33,628 nucleotides of DNA, taken from Candidatus Zhuqueibacterota bacterium (GTDB taxonomy: Bacteria > Zhuqueibacterota > Zhuqueibacteria > Thermofontimicrobiales > Thiofontviventaceae). The DNA lies in NCBI GenBank assembly GCA_016931935.1, contig JAFGDW010000118.1, forward strand, positions 1 to 33,628. The letters run 5' to 3'. The notes beneath the pieces were generated by a model. The model worked only from the letters and a program-made list of their open reading frames with translations. It made no database searches and was not told the DNA's origin. Both the position numbers and the translations under genes were made by a program. The stretch's first letter is position 1. Every line of letters starts with the position of its first letter. This document shows, piece by piece, positions 25,347 through 33,533 of this stretch.

Positions 25347-27410
25347 ATGGTATTTCTAATCAGACTAATTATTAGTCTGTTTGAAAAAAACAAGATTATC
25401 AAAATGCTTTGGATGCCTCCAAGAAAAATCCTAAATAGTCATTTATTGGGGCTCACCCTCGGACTTATCGCGATCATTCTGTTGTTTTGCTTCAATTATT
25501 CTCCCCTTTTCGACAAGCTTCCATGGTATACATCGGTTTTATACGGTATTCTATTCATCGCAGGGACGTTTCTTGGCGGAGCGTTTGTTATCCTTTTAGC
25601 CATTTTTCTGGTACTATTCATATGGCTGTCACAGGAACCAGCGCGTCATTGGGAAGCGCTGTTCATTATTTCACAATGGTACTTCATCGCGTACTGGTTC
25701 GGGGCGATATTTGCCATTCTATACAATGATCTGGTATTTTTGCTGATGTATGTATTTAAAAATGATTCCATCAAAATTATATTCGCTTTCGATACTGAAA
25801 AAAAATTCAACATCATAAAATCGCCGATCGAAACAGAAGAACTTGCCATGTTGGATGTGATAAAGCCGATGATGTATTATACACAACAAATTTATCGCTT
25901 CAACACCAACGAGACAGATAATCAAACAAACCGAGCTAATATCCACAAGTATATAGTAAAAGTGACAACGTTTATTACTGACACATACAACGCTGAAGCG
26001 ATTACGAATAATGATAAGAATAATCTAATCGAAATACTTCAGTCGATACTAATTCAATCTGATGATATTAAACTCTTAATGGATGAACTGGATAGCCGGC
26101 TTAGTTCTGGGAATCAGGAAATGATTGTGAATCTCATCACAGCCCTGGAAACCCAAATTGAACCGATTGTAGAAAAATATTTGGTGCTCAAAAAGAATAA
26201 ATTCTTTAATTATAAACCTGCCACAATCCCGGAACACCCATACACAATTATCTTTATGGCAAATCCGAAACTACTGGAACCGAAAATAGCTTTATCAAAA
26301 AAAAGCATTTTTTCACCGGATTTGATTAATAAAAACATTTATGTCTATTTGTATGCTGTGCGGAACGCTATTTATAGTCTGGCTTCGAATGAGGTGGTAG
26401 GACGGCCGGAAATTTGGTCACGCATTCGGATTATTGCTGTATTCGATGAAACGTTGGTTCAAAAACCGGGTAACCAGGCAGCATTATTACAGCCATATCC
26501 TGGAGATGTTACAATCGATGATGCTTACGTGACAAATATGATTACTCCGTTTGATGATACGTGGGATAAATTCAAACAAATCGTCGAAAAAGAATATAAC
26601 AAAGATAATTGTGGCTTTGTATATGAAAATGCTTACAATACTGATTCAAAAACATCTTCATGTGATACGGATTTAGCAACATATTTAGATGATACGGATA
26701 TTCTTTTTGTCATGAGTGCAGATCTGCGGTATTTGCGCTCTACAGCGATGGCTTCCTATTTTGATACCACTTTTCCTCCTAAACCACATTCCCGCGAATT
26801 TTATAAATTGAATTTTGATCCATGCACATCAAAAAGATTTCAGAATGAAAGTAGTGAATATGAGTCTGAAATTAAATTTCCTTACTGTGTTGATAGTGAT
26901 GGCAATATCCTCGACCAAAATGCAATCTATGAATATTATGCGGAATTGCCTGGTTGCGTGGCGCTAAATATTTTCGGTGCTAATTTCAAAACTTATATTC
27001 ATGAGTTCGCGCATGCCATGTCATGCCCATCCACTGGCTATATTACCGATGAATATTTCGACGATATGATAAAAGAACACGATGCCCCGGCATCACCCCC
27101 TCAAAATAAAACAATTTTCTGTATTAACCGGATTGATAGAATACAGCCTTCAGACGCCCGCCCCGTAATACCGGTTCATAAAGTATTTGCCAAATACAAT
27201 TGCGTTTACTACTATTCGGACAGGAATCACCCGAGCACAAATGAACATTGGATTGGCTACTTTCCGGATCGAAAATCACATCTCACACATTGTATTATGG
27301 ATCGTTTATCCCGCTTCTATTGCTTTGATGAACTAATCCATGATTTCATGTATGATCGTTTGATAGTAAAGCTTAATCGTAAACATAGACCAGGAGGGAC
27401 AGCCCCATGA
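25347..27410 (+). CDS. Membrane protein with M64-like metallopeptidase signature
   Basis: 687 residues with a GGGAGGA ribosome site. About four hydrophobic segments lie in residues 33-138. A long soluble part follows. It contains HEFAH (552-556) and DEY at 568-570, a spacing and context like the HExxH...DEY signature of M64 (IgA peptidase-type) metallopeptidases. DTDILFVMSAD and PYCVDSDGNI upstream fit a peptidase domain that binds a zinc ion through the two His and the Asp. It stands 29 bp after the zinc-motif/TPR gene and overlaps the next gene by four bases (ATGA), so it is cotranscribed. The likely role is membrane-bound proteolysis in the same signalling pathway. The similarity is only motif-level; it could be a degenerate member. 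Confidence 0.6.
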   Translation: MVFLIRLIISLFEKNKIIKMLWMPPRKILNSHLLGLTLGLIAIILLFCFNYSPLFDKLPWYTSVLYGILFIAGTFLGGAFVILLAIFLVLFIWLSQEPARHWEALFIISQWYFIAYWFGAIFAILYNDLVFLLMYVFKNDSIKIIFAFDTEKKFNIIKSPIETEELAMLDVIKPMMYYTQQIYRFNTNETDNQTNRANIHKYIVKVTTFITDTYNAEAITNNDKNNLIEILQSILIQSDDIKLLMDELDSRLSSGNQEMIVNLITALETQIEPIVEKYLVLKKNKFFNYKPATIPEHPYTIIFMANPKLLEPKIALSKKSIFSPDLINKNIYVYLYAVRNAIYSLASNEVVGRPEIWSRIRIIAVFDETLVQKPGNQAALLQPYPGDVTIDDAYVTNMITPFDDTWDKFKQIVEKEYNKDNCGFVYENAYNTDSKTSSCDTDLATYLDDTDILFVMSADLRYLRSTAMASYFDTTFPPKPHSREFYKLNFDPCTSKRFQNESSEYESEIKFPYCVDSDGNILDQNAIYEYYAELPGCVALNIFGANFKTYIHEFAHAMSCPSTGYITDEYFDDMIKEHDAPASPPQNKTIFCINRIDRIQPSDARPVIPVHKVFAKYNCVYYYSDRNHPSTNEHWIGYFPDRKSHLTHCIMDRLSRFYCFDELIHDFMYDRLIVKLNRKHRPGGTAP

Positions 27411-28027
27411 TGCCATTACATCCGGCCTTTCGCCGTATGCTATTATCATATATTCCGCAATTAAAATCAGCCGATCTTGATAAATACGATGGTTTACTTG
27501 CTCTTTATAATCATCGTAAAGTTCAATTCGATTTTTTCAATAATAGTGGCGGATTTCGTATCAAAAAAAATTCCACTGATATGAATCATGTCGAAGGTGT
27601 ACCTGACGGCGAACCTGAAGAGGATGAACAACAACAGGATGATGAAACAGAATTACGACTAATTTATGAAGATGCTATAAATATTATTAAACCTGTTCGC
27701 AAACAATATGAGAAAGCATACAGACAATGGCAAGTTCGAAGCGAATTTGCTTCTGTACAGCAAGCAGGTGTTCAACCAACTTTCGGTAACATCTATCAAT
27801 ACATAAAGTTGATGATTCAGTTTTATTATACCTGTTTGACGACTTCGTTTGTTTTGCTGCTCTATAGGTGGCTGTATTTAATCAGGCATTTCACGAATTA
27901 CCAGATCATCGCTATTGTCATCATAATCGGCATGCTCATCATGGGTTTTCGCGCCATTAAACCACATCGCTTTCTGGAGTCGAAGCGACCCATCCATGTG
28001 GAAGAATCAACTTTTGATAATCCATGA
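27407..28027 (+). CDS. Small membrane protein of unknown function
   Basis: 206 residues. AGGAGGG (27392-27398) precedes the ATG, which overlaps the stop of the metallopeptidase-like gene (ATGA). The N-terminal 130 residues are soluble with a strongly acidic stretch (GEPEEDEQQQDDETE, about 68-82) and helical sequence; two adjacent hydrophobic helices lie at about 143-163 and 170-188; the tail is short and basic, then acidic. No family recognised. Translational coupling suggests a partner, or possibly a substrate, of the upstream protease-like protein. Confidence 0.75.
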   Translation: MMPLHPAFRRMLLSYIPQLKSADLDKYDGLLALYNHRKVQFDFFNNSGGFRIKKNSTDMNHVEGVPDGEPEEDEQQQDDETELRLIYEDAINIIKPVRKQYEKAYRQWQVRSEFASVQQAGVQPTFGNIYQYIKLMIQFYYTCLTTSFVLLLYRWLYLIRHFTNYQIIAIVIIIGMLIMGFRAIKPHRFLESKRPIHVEESTFDNP

Positions 28028-28353
28028 GTTGTAATAGTTTAGCAGTTCCGAAGTTTTCCGTTGCCTGTTGAGAAATCACGACTATCTGCTATAAATTCGG
28101 AACCTGCATAACGTTTTTAGTATCCATTCAGCCGTGCTGAATAGTTACGGTTTTTATGCTGAAAGACTTAACAAACCGGGTATCTGAATTTTTAGAGCTT
28201 ATCCGAATACCCATAAATAAATCCAATCCGTTGCCTGAGCCTGTCGAAGGCAACATTTGCGTACGAGTCGACTTCGACAGGCTCAGCCGAAGGTTGAACC
28301 TTTTCTAAGGTTTTCGGATAGGTACTCAATAGACAAGCCATCAATTATGTAAT
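28028..28353. other. Intergenic region with a palindromic repeat
   Basis: 326 bases with no gene. It holds the hairpin element at 28199-28321 and, at 28120, a GTATCCATTCA word that matches the end of the elements at 31.9-33.5 kb. The gap separates the metallopeptidase/membrane pair from the CHAT gene, which may therefore have its own promoter. Confidence 0.6.
28199..28321. repeat. Palindromic repeat element (GCCTGTCGAAG family)
   Basis: CTGAGCCTGTCGAAG (28235-28249) and CTTCGACAGGCTCAG (28272-28286) are a perfect 15-bp inverted repeat; TTATCCGAA (28199-28207) and TTCGGATA (28313-28320) form an outer pair. The inner words TTGCC...GGCAA add local hairpins. I saw no target duplication. It belongs to the same general class of dispersed hairpin repeats as the cores elsewhere here but has its own sequence. 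Confidence 0.65.
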
Positions 28354-31300
28354 ATGATACAAATATATAAAAACCGATATTTCACCTATTCTTTCATTGC
28401 CATTATTATCATTGGAGCAGCCATTTCCGTGTGGTGGATCAATCGGCCGATTCAGTTGCTTGATTTGCAGAAAGCAATGGTGGTTGCCAAAACAGATGCG
28501 GAAAAGAAAAAAATCCTGGACAAGCTGGATCGGTATTATTTAACCATGTCCATCCCCGACTCGATCCGGCGCCACGTACTGGCTGCCTCCGATACGCTTA
28601 TTCAGGCGCAGGAGCGCAACAAACCGTGGCATCTCATTCAGGCTGAGTTGGATACCAATGTCTACCAGGTGGAAGTCGATCTGAAAGCCGTGCTGCGCGA
28701 AGCCATGATCGCCCGGATTCGCGACGATGATTCATTATACACCGCCCTTATGAATTATGCTAAAATGATGTCCGACACCGTGGATATCGGCACCGAGAAC
28801 GATTACTGGCGGAATTGGGTCGCCCGGGTAGCAACATTTGATAAGAAAAAGGCGATGATGTGGTTAGAGGCGGATCGGGCGGAGCGGTTGTGTATGAACT
28901 GCCTCACAAAAACCAATAAATATACTGAAGCAGATTATTGTTGTGCATTCGGGTTACAACTGGTACTGCATGTAGGAGATAAACGGCTTGATCTTGATAT
29001 CAGGCAGCGGATACAATATATATTATATGATAATAGAAGTATGTACAATCTGTCATTTTCATATGCCGTAAGAGAGATGTATAAAGCATATAATTTTAAA
29101 TATTATCTACGAGCGATTGGAATTTCATATAATTATTCAACAGCTTTATTGTTAGCTGGATATAATGACCAAGCTCATAAAACGTTTTTAAAAACGATCA
29201 AAAATATTGAAAAGTATAATCAAATTCCTATGATATATTGGTATAAAAATTCTTGTTGGCTTGGAGTTGCAAAAACAACCTGGCTTATTGGAGATATTCA
29301 AAACTCAATATCGATTTGTAGTAAAATCGAGACACAGGATATTGAATCGAAACTTCGAATCGATATACATAACACAAAAGGCATCTGTTATGAAATTTTG
29401 GGGAATTATGACAGAGCATATGAAGAATACACAAAATCATTAGATGTAGCGCGTACTACTAATGACATTTATAACCAGATAATTGTTTTGCATAATATTG
29501 GAACAATGTATCGTCGTCTAACCGATTATAATTTGGCAGTTCTATATTATAATCAAGCAATTGAGTTACACCACAAATTTTTAAAAACGAATATTGATAT
29601 AAAAAGCAGACTCCTTGCTAGATTAGTTGAAACGAAAATTGAAGAAGGAAAAACTGAAAGTTTCAATAAATTTATTCGAGAAGCTAATTATCTGCTTGAT
29701 TATATAAACTTTCCAATTGCATCCGCCAGGCTGCTTCGTATAATTGGCCTTATGAACATGAAAATGAATAATTATACGAATGCTTATTCTAAATTTCATC
29801 AGTCTGAACAGAAATTTTCTGATTATGGAATGATAACAGAATCATTAGAATCAAAACGTGACTTAGCTGAGTGCATGATCAAGCTTAACAAATACAATGA
29901 GGCAGAGAATCTGTTAAACGAAATGATTCATCAAGCAAATATAATTCAAGATAATCAAACCATTATCGATGCATATGGTTTGAAAGCTGAGCTAGCCTTT
30001 GAAACAGATCACCTTGATAAAGCAATAAATATATCGGATGAAATGATATGTAAAATTGAATCTATTAATAAATTATTTTCCAATATCGATAATTTAACAA
30101 TGTTTCAGCAGAAAGTGAATAACTATTTAAACGACGCAATCATATATGAATTAAAAAAAGGAAGAACTGCTTATGCATTTGACAAATTGGAATATATGAA
30201 GACTATAATTATTAATAGAAAGATGGAGAATAATAATCGAATAACTTTTAAAAACAATCGAATGACCAATGACTATATCGGGGAATTAAAACGTCGATTG
30301 GGAAATAATAAGTTACTTATTAATTATTTCATTTCATCTCAGAATTTGTACGCATTTATAATTAACAGAGAGAATTTTAAATTACTTGAAATACCCATTG
30401 AATATAACCAGTTGAAGAAAGTCACAAAAAAATATTATAATACAATTAAGAATACAGTCAACGTATTTCAAAACTATAATCAGGATGAAATCGTAGCTCA
30501 TTATGACTCAACAATTATCTTAAGTAAAAAATTATATAGTATTCTATTGGGTTGGCCAGAGTTACAAAAAATGATGCATAATGCTGATGTTTTGTATATT
30601 GTACCAGATGATTTTCTCTATTTAATCCCTTTTTCGAGTTTAGTAGACCCCAAATTATCTGAAACTGAATTTTTAATAAATCAAAATGCAATTGTATATA
30701 TACCTTGTTGCAGTTCCATACTTTTAAATCAAACTGATTTTGTTAATGATGATAATATCCTGAATAAAAAAATTCTATTTAGTATTGATCGCCGTTTCCC
30801 AAATGCACAAAATCTAGCGACACTCATAAAACAACGCTCTCCATTTGCAGATGAACTCTCAATTAATTATTCAAATGCTGAAGTAAATGATATAGTAAAT
30901 GAATTAAACAAAAATTATCAGATTTATATATTTTTAGGACATAGTAATATAAATACAAATTTTCCTAATCTAACTAACTTCGCACTTTCTGTTAATAACA
31001 GAGCAATAGAATCAGAAAAAATAGTAGAACTTTCTCTATCCGACATCAAATCATTAAAGTGGCCAAACGCTGAAAAAGTTTTTTTAATAGGCTGTGAAAC
31101 GGCAATCGGAAAATCCTACAAAGGTACAGGATTATTGAGCATACAACAGGTGATTTTATCATCAGGTGTCCCAGAAATTATTGCAAGTACATGGAAAATT
31201 AATTCAAGTGATGTAATTCCACAAATTGAGGCCCTAATAAATTCACTATATACAAAAAAAGATTTAGCCTTGATTCTTCAGGACATTCAAATTGGTTTGA

Positions 31301-31389
31301 TAAAAAATTTAGAAAATGATAGTTATTATCTAAGGCCTCATCCATACAATTGGGGAAACTTTTCAATATATAAATTGACAATTATCTGA
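28354..31389 (+). CDS. TPR-CHAT protein, putative caspase-like protease
   Basis: 1011 residues. One transmembrane helix lies near the N-terminus (about 8-27), so the bulk is probably periplasmic or surface-facing. Residues about 230-600 hold tetratricopeptide repeats (such as GNYDRAYEEYTKSL, TDYNLAVLYYNQAIEL, NEAENLLNEM). The C-terminal 300 residues are a CHAT domain: His863 in FLGHSNI, Cys914 in LIGCETAIG, then GTGLLSIQQVILSSGVPEIIASTWKI reduced to its known form (L-x-x-x-x-L-x-x-G-V-x-E-I-I-A-S-T-W). The His/Cys pair is the caspase-type dyad. CHAT proteins cleave partner proteins in known systems. The first 180 codons are GC-richer and the rest strongly AT-rich. It ends 17 bp before a small membrane-protein gene with its own ribosome site. 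The substrate is unknown. Confidence 0.85.
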   Translation: MIQIYKNRYFTYSFIAIIIIGAAISVWWINRPIQLLDLQKAMVVAKTDAEKKKILDKLDRYYLTMSIPDSIRRHVLAASDTLIQAQERNKPWHLIQAELDTNVYQVEVDLKAVLREAMIARIRDDDSLYTALMNYAKMMSDTVDIGTENDYWRNWVARVATFDKKKAMMWLEADRAERLCMNCLTKTNKYTEADYCCAFGLQLVLHVGDKRLDLDIRQRIQYILYDNRSMYNLSFSYAVREMYKAYNFKYYLRAIGISYNYSTALLLAGYNDQAHKTFLKTIKNIEKYNQIPMIYWYKNSCWLGVAKTTWLIGDIQNSISICSKIETQDIESKLRIDIHNTKGICYEILGNYDRAYEEYTKSLDVARTTNDIYNQIIVLHNIGTMYRRLTDYNLAVLYYNQAIELHHKFLKTNIDIKSRLLARLVETKIEEGKTESFNKFIREANYLLDYINFPIASARLLRIIGLMNMKMNNYTNAYSKFHQSEQKFSDYGMITESLESKRDLAECMIKLNKYNEAENLLNEMIHQANIIQDNQTIIDAYGLKAELAFETDHLDKAINISDEMICKIESINKLFSNIDNLTMFQQKVNNYLNDAIIYELKKGRTAYAFDKLEYMKTIIINRKMENNNRITFKNNRMTNDYIGELKRRLGNNKLLINYFISSQNLYAFIINRENFKLLEIPIEYNQLKKVTKKYYNTIKNTVNVFQNYNQDEIVAHYDSTIILSKKLYSILLGWPELQKMMHNADVLYIVPDDFLYLIPFSSLVDPKLSETEFLINQNAIVYIPCCSSILLNQTDFVNDDNILNKKILFSIDRRFPNAQNLATLIKQRSPFADELSINYSNAEVNDIVNELNKNYQIYIFLGHSNINTNFPNLTNFALSVNNRAIESEKIVELSLSDIKSLKWPNAEKVFLIGCETAIGKSYKGTGLLSIQQVILSSGVPEIIASTWKINSSDVIPQIEALINSLYTKKDLALILQDIQIGLIKNLENDSYYLRPHPYNWGNFSIYKLTII

Positions 31390-31406
31390 AATAAGGAGAA
31401 AATAAT

Positions 31407-31736
31407 ATGCTACCAAATCTTATTATATCACCCGGGGACAATACAAGAGGTGGTTCTGGCGGCGGCCCGGACGACGACAGCAACTACCTGGCACAAACAG
31501 TGCGTGTTTATGGCTTCAGCGCGATAGCGTTTGGCTTTGCGCTCGGCCTGACGTTTTTGATTTTCTTTGGGCTGTTTCGGCTGTGGGGTGCGCCAAGCAC
31601 TCACATCACAGCTTTCGTTAGCAAAATCAATCCCAATCTGTGGCTTTGTTTTATCGCCGGTTTCGTAGGCGGCACCCTGATCTCAGGAATTTATAACCTG
31701 TTGATGGTGCGGCGGATTAATTTGTTTGGGCTATAG
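31407..31736 (+). CDS. Small two-helix membrane protein
   Basis: 109 residues with AAGGAG upstream of the ATG at 31407. A short N-terminal part rich in Gly and Asp (GGSGGGPDDDS) is followed by two hydrophobic helices (about 37-59 and 75-105). It is GC-rich (36 of 60 bases in 31441-31500), unlike the AT-rich end of the CHAT gene 17 bp upstream, and resembles the 5' part of that gene in composition. No family recognised. Position suggests a partner of the CHAT protein. Confidence 0.7.
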   Translation: MLPNLIISPGDNTRGGSGGGPDDDSNYLAQTVRVYGFSAIAFGFALGLTFLIFFGLFRLWGAPSTHITAFVSKINPNLWLCFIAGFVGGTLISGIYNLLMVRRINLFGL

Positions 31737-31767
31737 TCTAATTTCTGCAAAAGAGTTTTTACCAGTT

Positions 31768-31834
31768 GGTGTGTTTAACATTTACACACCCCGGTTCTCC
31801 GAGCGATGTCATCGTTTTTGTGCGATGGCATCGC
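31768..31834 (+). terminator. Two stem-loops downstream of the small membrane protein gene
   Basis: GGTGTGT (31768-31774) pairs with ACACACC (31784-31790), and GCGATGTCATCG (31803-31814) pairs with CGATGGCATCGC (31823-31834) over 12 positions including one G-U wobble in RNA. No T-run follows. They may end or stabilise the transcript of the CHAT island. Confidence 0.45.
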
Positions 31835-31913
31835 CCCGGAATACATTTCATAAATTCCTGTTAGTTGTGTGAACATCATCAAACCGGGATTCGCCGAAAA
31901 ACACTGTTTTTAA

Positions 31914-32090
31914 GTATCCATTCAATAAATAATGGTAGTTATAAGTTATACATATGCTTTCACACGTTGACAGAGTATATCCTGAGCTTGACGAAGAGCT
32001 CAGTGTGAAGTGTCAGCGCTTCTTCATGCTGAGCAGAGTCGAAGCATGAAAATACTTTACCATTAATTCGACAATTTATTGAAAGGATAC
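31914..32090. mobile_element. MITE-like element, copy 1
   Basis: 177 bp bounded by GTATCCATTCAATAAA (31914-31929) and TTTATTGAAAGGATAC (32075-32090), which are inverted copies with one mismatch. The flanks GTTTTTAA (31906-31913) and GTTTTGAA (32091-32098) match at seven of eight positions, in line with an 8-bp target duplication. The core holds the two-hairpin repeat also seen at 6.9 kb. It has no open frame of its own; a 61-codon minus-strand frame is fortuitous. Confidence 0.75.
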
Positions 32091-32394
32091 GTTTTGAATC
32101 TGACACGAATTTATTAAATGCTGCACTTAACTGCGTATTATTCATATAATCTCCCCGAATAAAATATCAGAAAATAGCTATAATAGGCTGTCTCTGAAAC
32201 AATTCAGCAATTCCATTCAATATTCTCCTTTGCTTCCCTTGGGAGCTTTCACATTTTAAATATCAGAAAAATCATAATTGTGGGAAGATTCGATTATTTT
32301 TTTGTCTTTAATTACAGACAAAATTCATTCACAATTTTATTAATTTCATTTATGACTCTGTTGCACTACTGTCCCAACGTTTTAATAAATGATA

Positions 32395-32564
32395 GTATCC
32401 ATTCAATAAAAGAGGGTAGTTTTAATTTGTAAGTATGCTTTCACACTTCGACTCCGCTCAGTGTAAAGTGGTAGCATAACTTCATGCTGAGTCCCGACGT
32501 GTCGGGAAAGCATGATAATACTGTATCATTAATTCCATAATTCCATAATTTATTGAACGGATAC
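32395..32564. mobile_element. MITE-like element, copy 2
   Basis: 170 bp bounded by GTATCCATTCAATAAA (32395-32410) and TTTATTGAACGGATAC (32549-32564). The core hairpins are shorter (CACACTTCGACTCCGCTCAG; TCATGCTGAGTC...AGCATGA) and the second is interrupted by CCCGACGTGTCGGG. I found no 8-bp duplication at its flanks (AAATGATA and ATAATTTT). Confidence 0.7.
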
Positions 32565-32658
32565 ATAATTTTACACATCAATGTCAAGTTATTTATTGCT
32601 TTTAATGTTCGTGATTTCAATGTATTACGATAGTTATCCGACTAAATCAACAGAGTCA

Positions 32659-33333
32659 TTAATATTCGATATCAAAAGGTACACTCATCGGATCATCCAC
32701 TAAAAATTTCATATCACTCAATCCAATCGTGCCTTTAAAATAATGTTCTTTTTCATTTGTTTTTTTTACGCGTTCATATAATTCCTGATAATCAGCCTGT
32801 TTGATTTTTTCAACACTGCCGTATCCGGACGCGATGAGTAACATGGCGAAGGTTGAATTGACATAACGTAGGCGTGACAAGTCGGTCAGCTTCGTTAGAA
32901 GCATAATCTCACTATCAGAAATTCCCAATTGCTGTTGGAGTTGCTGCCGTGCTGCTTTGGTCACAATATAGTCGTAAAGCCCGGCAGTTGTTTTTATTCC
33001 CATAGCTTCCAGCGCCTGGAGCGTGTTTGTTTTAATACATGTAAAATCTTTGAGCTTACGATCATCCGGATGATAACTGTTTATTTCGCGCCGGAGTACC
33101 GTTAAATAGTCCATAGGTAATAAGCTTGTTTCAGCAAACTGTTTTACTTTGGCAGGCGTTTTTAATTGAAGCTGCAACTGGCGTAGATTTTCGATATTGT
33201 GGTTTTTCAAGACGTGAAAACGTTCATCCACGTTTTCTTTAAGGATTTGGCGGCTGGGTAGTAAAACTGTTGTCAGAAGAATGCTCTTGTATTCCTCGAG
33301 TGAAATTTTACTTAAATCGATATAATATGGCAT
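32659..33333 (-). CDS. DUF4332-type helix-hairpin-helix protein
   Basis: 224 residues, no signal peptide. The C-terminal half has the DUF4332 pattern of two paired helix-hairpin-helix units: LLTKLTDLSRLRYVNSTFA, then LLIASGYGSVEKIKQADYQELYERVKKTN (in parts). The N-terminal half carries a similar but weaker repeat (LKNHNIENLRQLQ; ALEAMGIKTTAGLYDYI). Function unknown; such modules often bind nucleic acid. The ribosome site GAGGA, ten bases before the ATG at 33333, lies within the 8-bp duplicated target of the element at 33350. Confidence 0.75.
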   Translation of the reverse strand: MPYYIDLSKISLEEYKSILLTTVLLPSRQILKENVDERFHVLKNHNIENLRQLQLQLKTPAKVKQFAETSLLPMDYLTVLRREINSYHPDDRKLKDFTCIKTNTLQALEAMGIKTTAGLYDYIVTKAARQQLQQQLGISDSEIMLLTKLTDLSRLRYVNSTFAMLLIASGYGSVEKIKQADYQELYERVKKTNEKEHYFKGTIGLSDMKFLVDDPMSVPFDIEY

Positions 33334-33349
33334 TTATTGCAATTCCTCA

Positions 33350-33525
33350 GTATCCGTTCAATAATTGATGGTAGTTGTATCAAGATTTACTACTTTCACA
33401 TTTCGACGGAGTATATCCTGAGCATGACGAAGGGCTCAGTGTGAAGTGCCAGCGTAGCTTCATGCTGAGCGGAGTCGAAGCATGAACAATAATGTTAAAT
33501 TTCCCCTAATTTTTTGAAAGGATAC
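33350..33525. mobile_element. MITE-like element, copy 3, with perfect target duplication
   Basis: 176 bp from GTATCCGTTCAATAA (33350-33364) to TTTTTGAAAGGATAC (33511-33525). ATTCCTCA occurs on both sides (33342-33349 and 33526-33533), a perfect 8-bp target duplication. The core (33400-33485) has the two hairpins CACATTTCGACGGAG...GCTCAGTGTG and TTCATGCTGAGC...GTCGAAGCATGAA. It sits directly upstream of the DUF4332-type gene and has no coding capacity. Confidence 0.85.
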
Positions 33526-33533
33526 ATTCCTCA

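Larger units (their letters stand above)
31737..32658. other. Repeat-rich intergenic region
   Basis: 922 bases with no credible gene. It contains two stem-loops just after the small membrane gene (31768-31790; 31803-31834) and two inverted-repeat elements (31914-32090; 32395-32564). Between the elements the sequence is AT-rich with no clear structure. Confidence 0.7.

Noticed and set aside
23409..31389. A type III-E CRISPR (Craspase-like) locus, suggested by TPR-CHAT beside a sigma factor
   Set aside because: No Cas7-11-like gene, no CRISPR repeats and no adaptation genes occur in the window. Only the CHAT/sigma analogy remains.
31960..32145. A 61-codon minus-strand frame across element copy 1
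   Set aside because: It reads through the hairpin core and terminal repeat, has no ribosome site, and is not kept in copies 2 and 3.
31911..33533. CRISPR array, because related repeats occur at intervals
   Set aside because: The units are 170 bp or longer, unevenly spaced, have inverted ends and an 8-bp target duplication; these are insertion elements.
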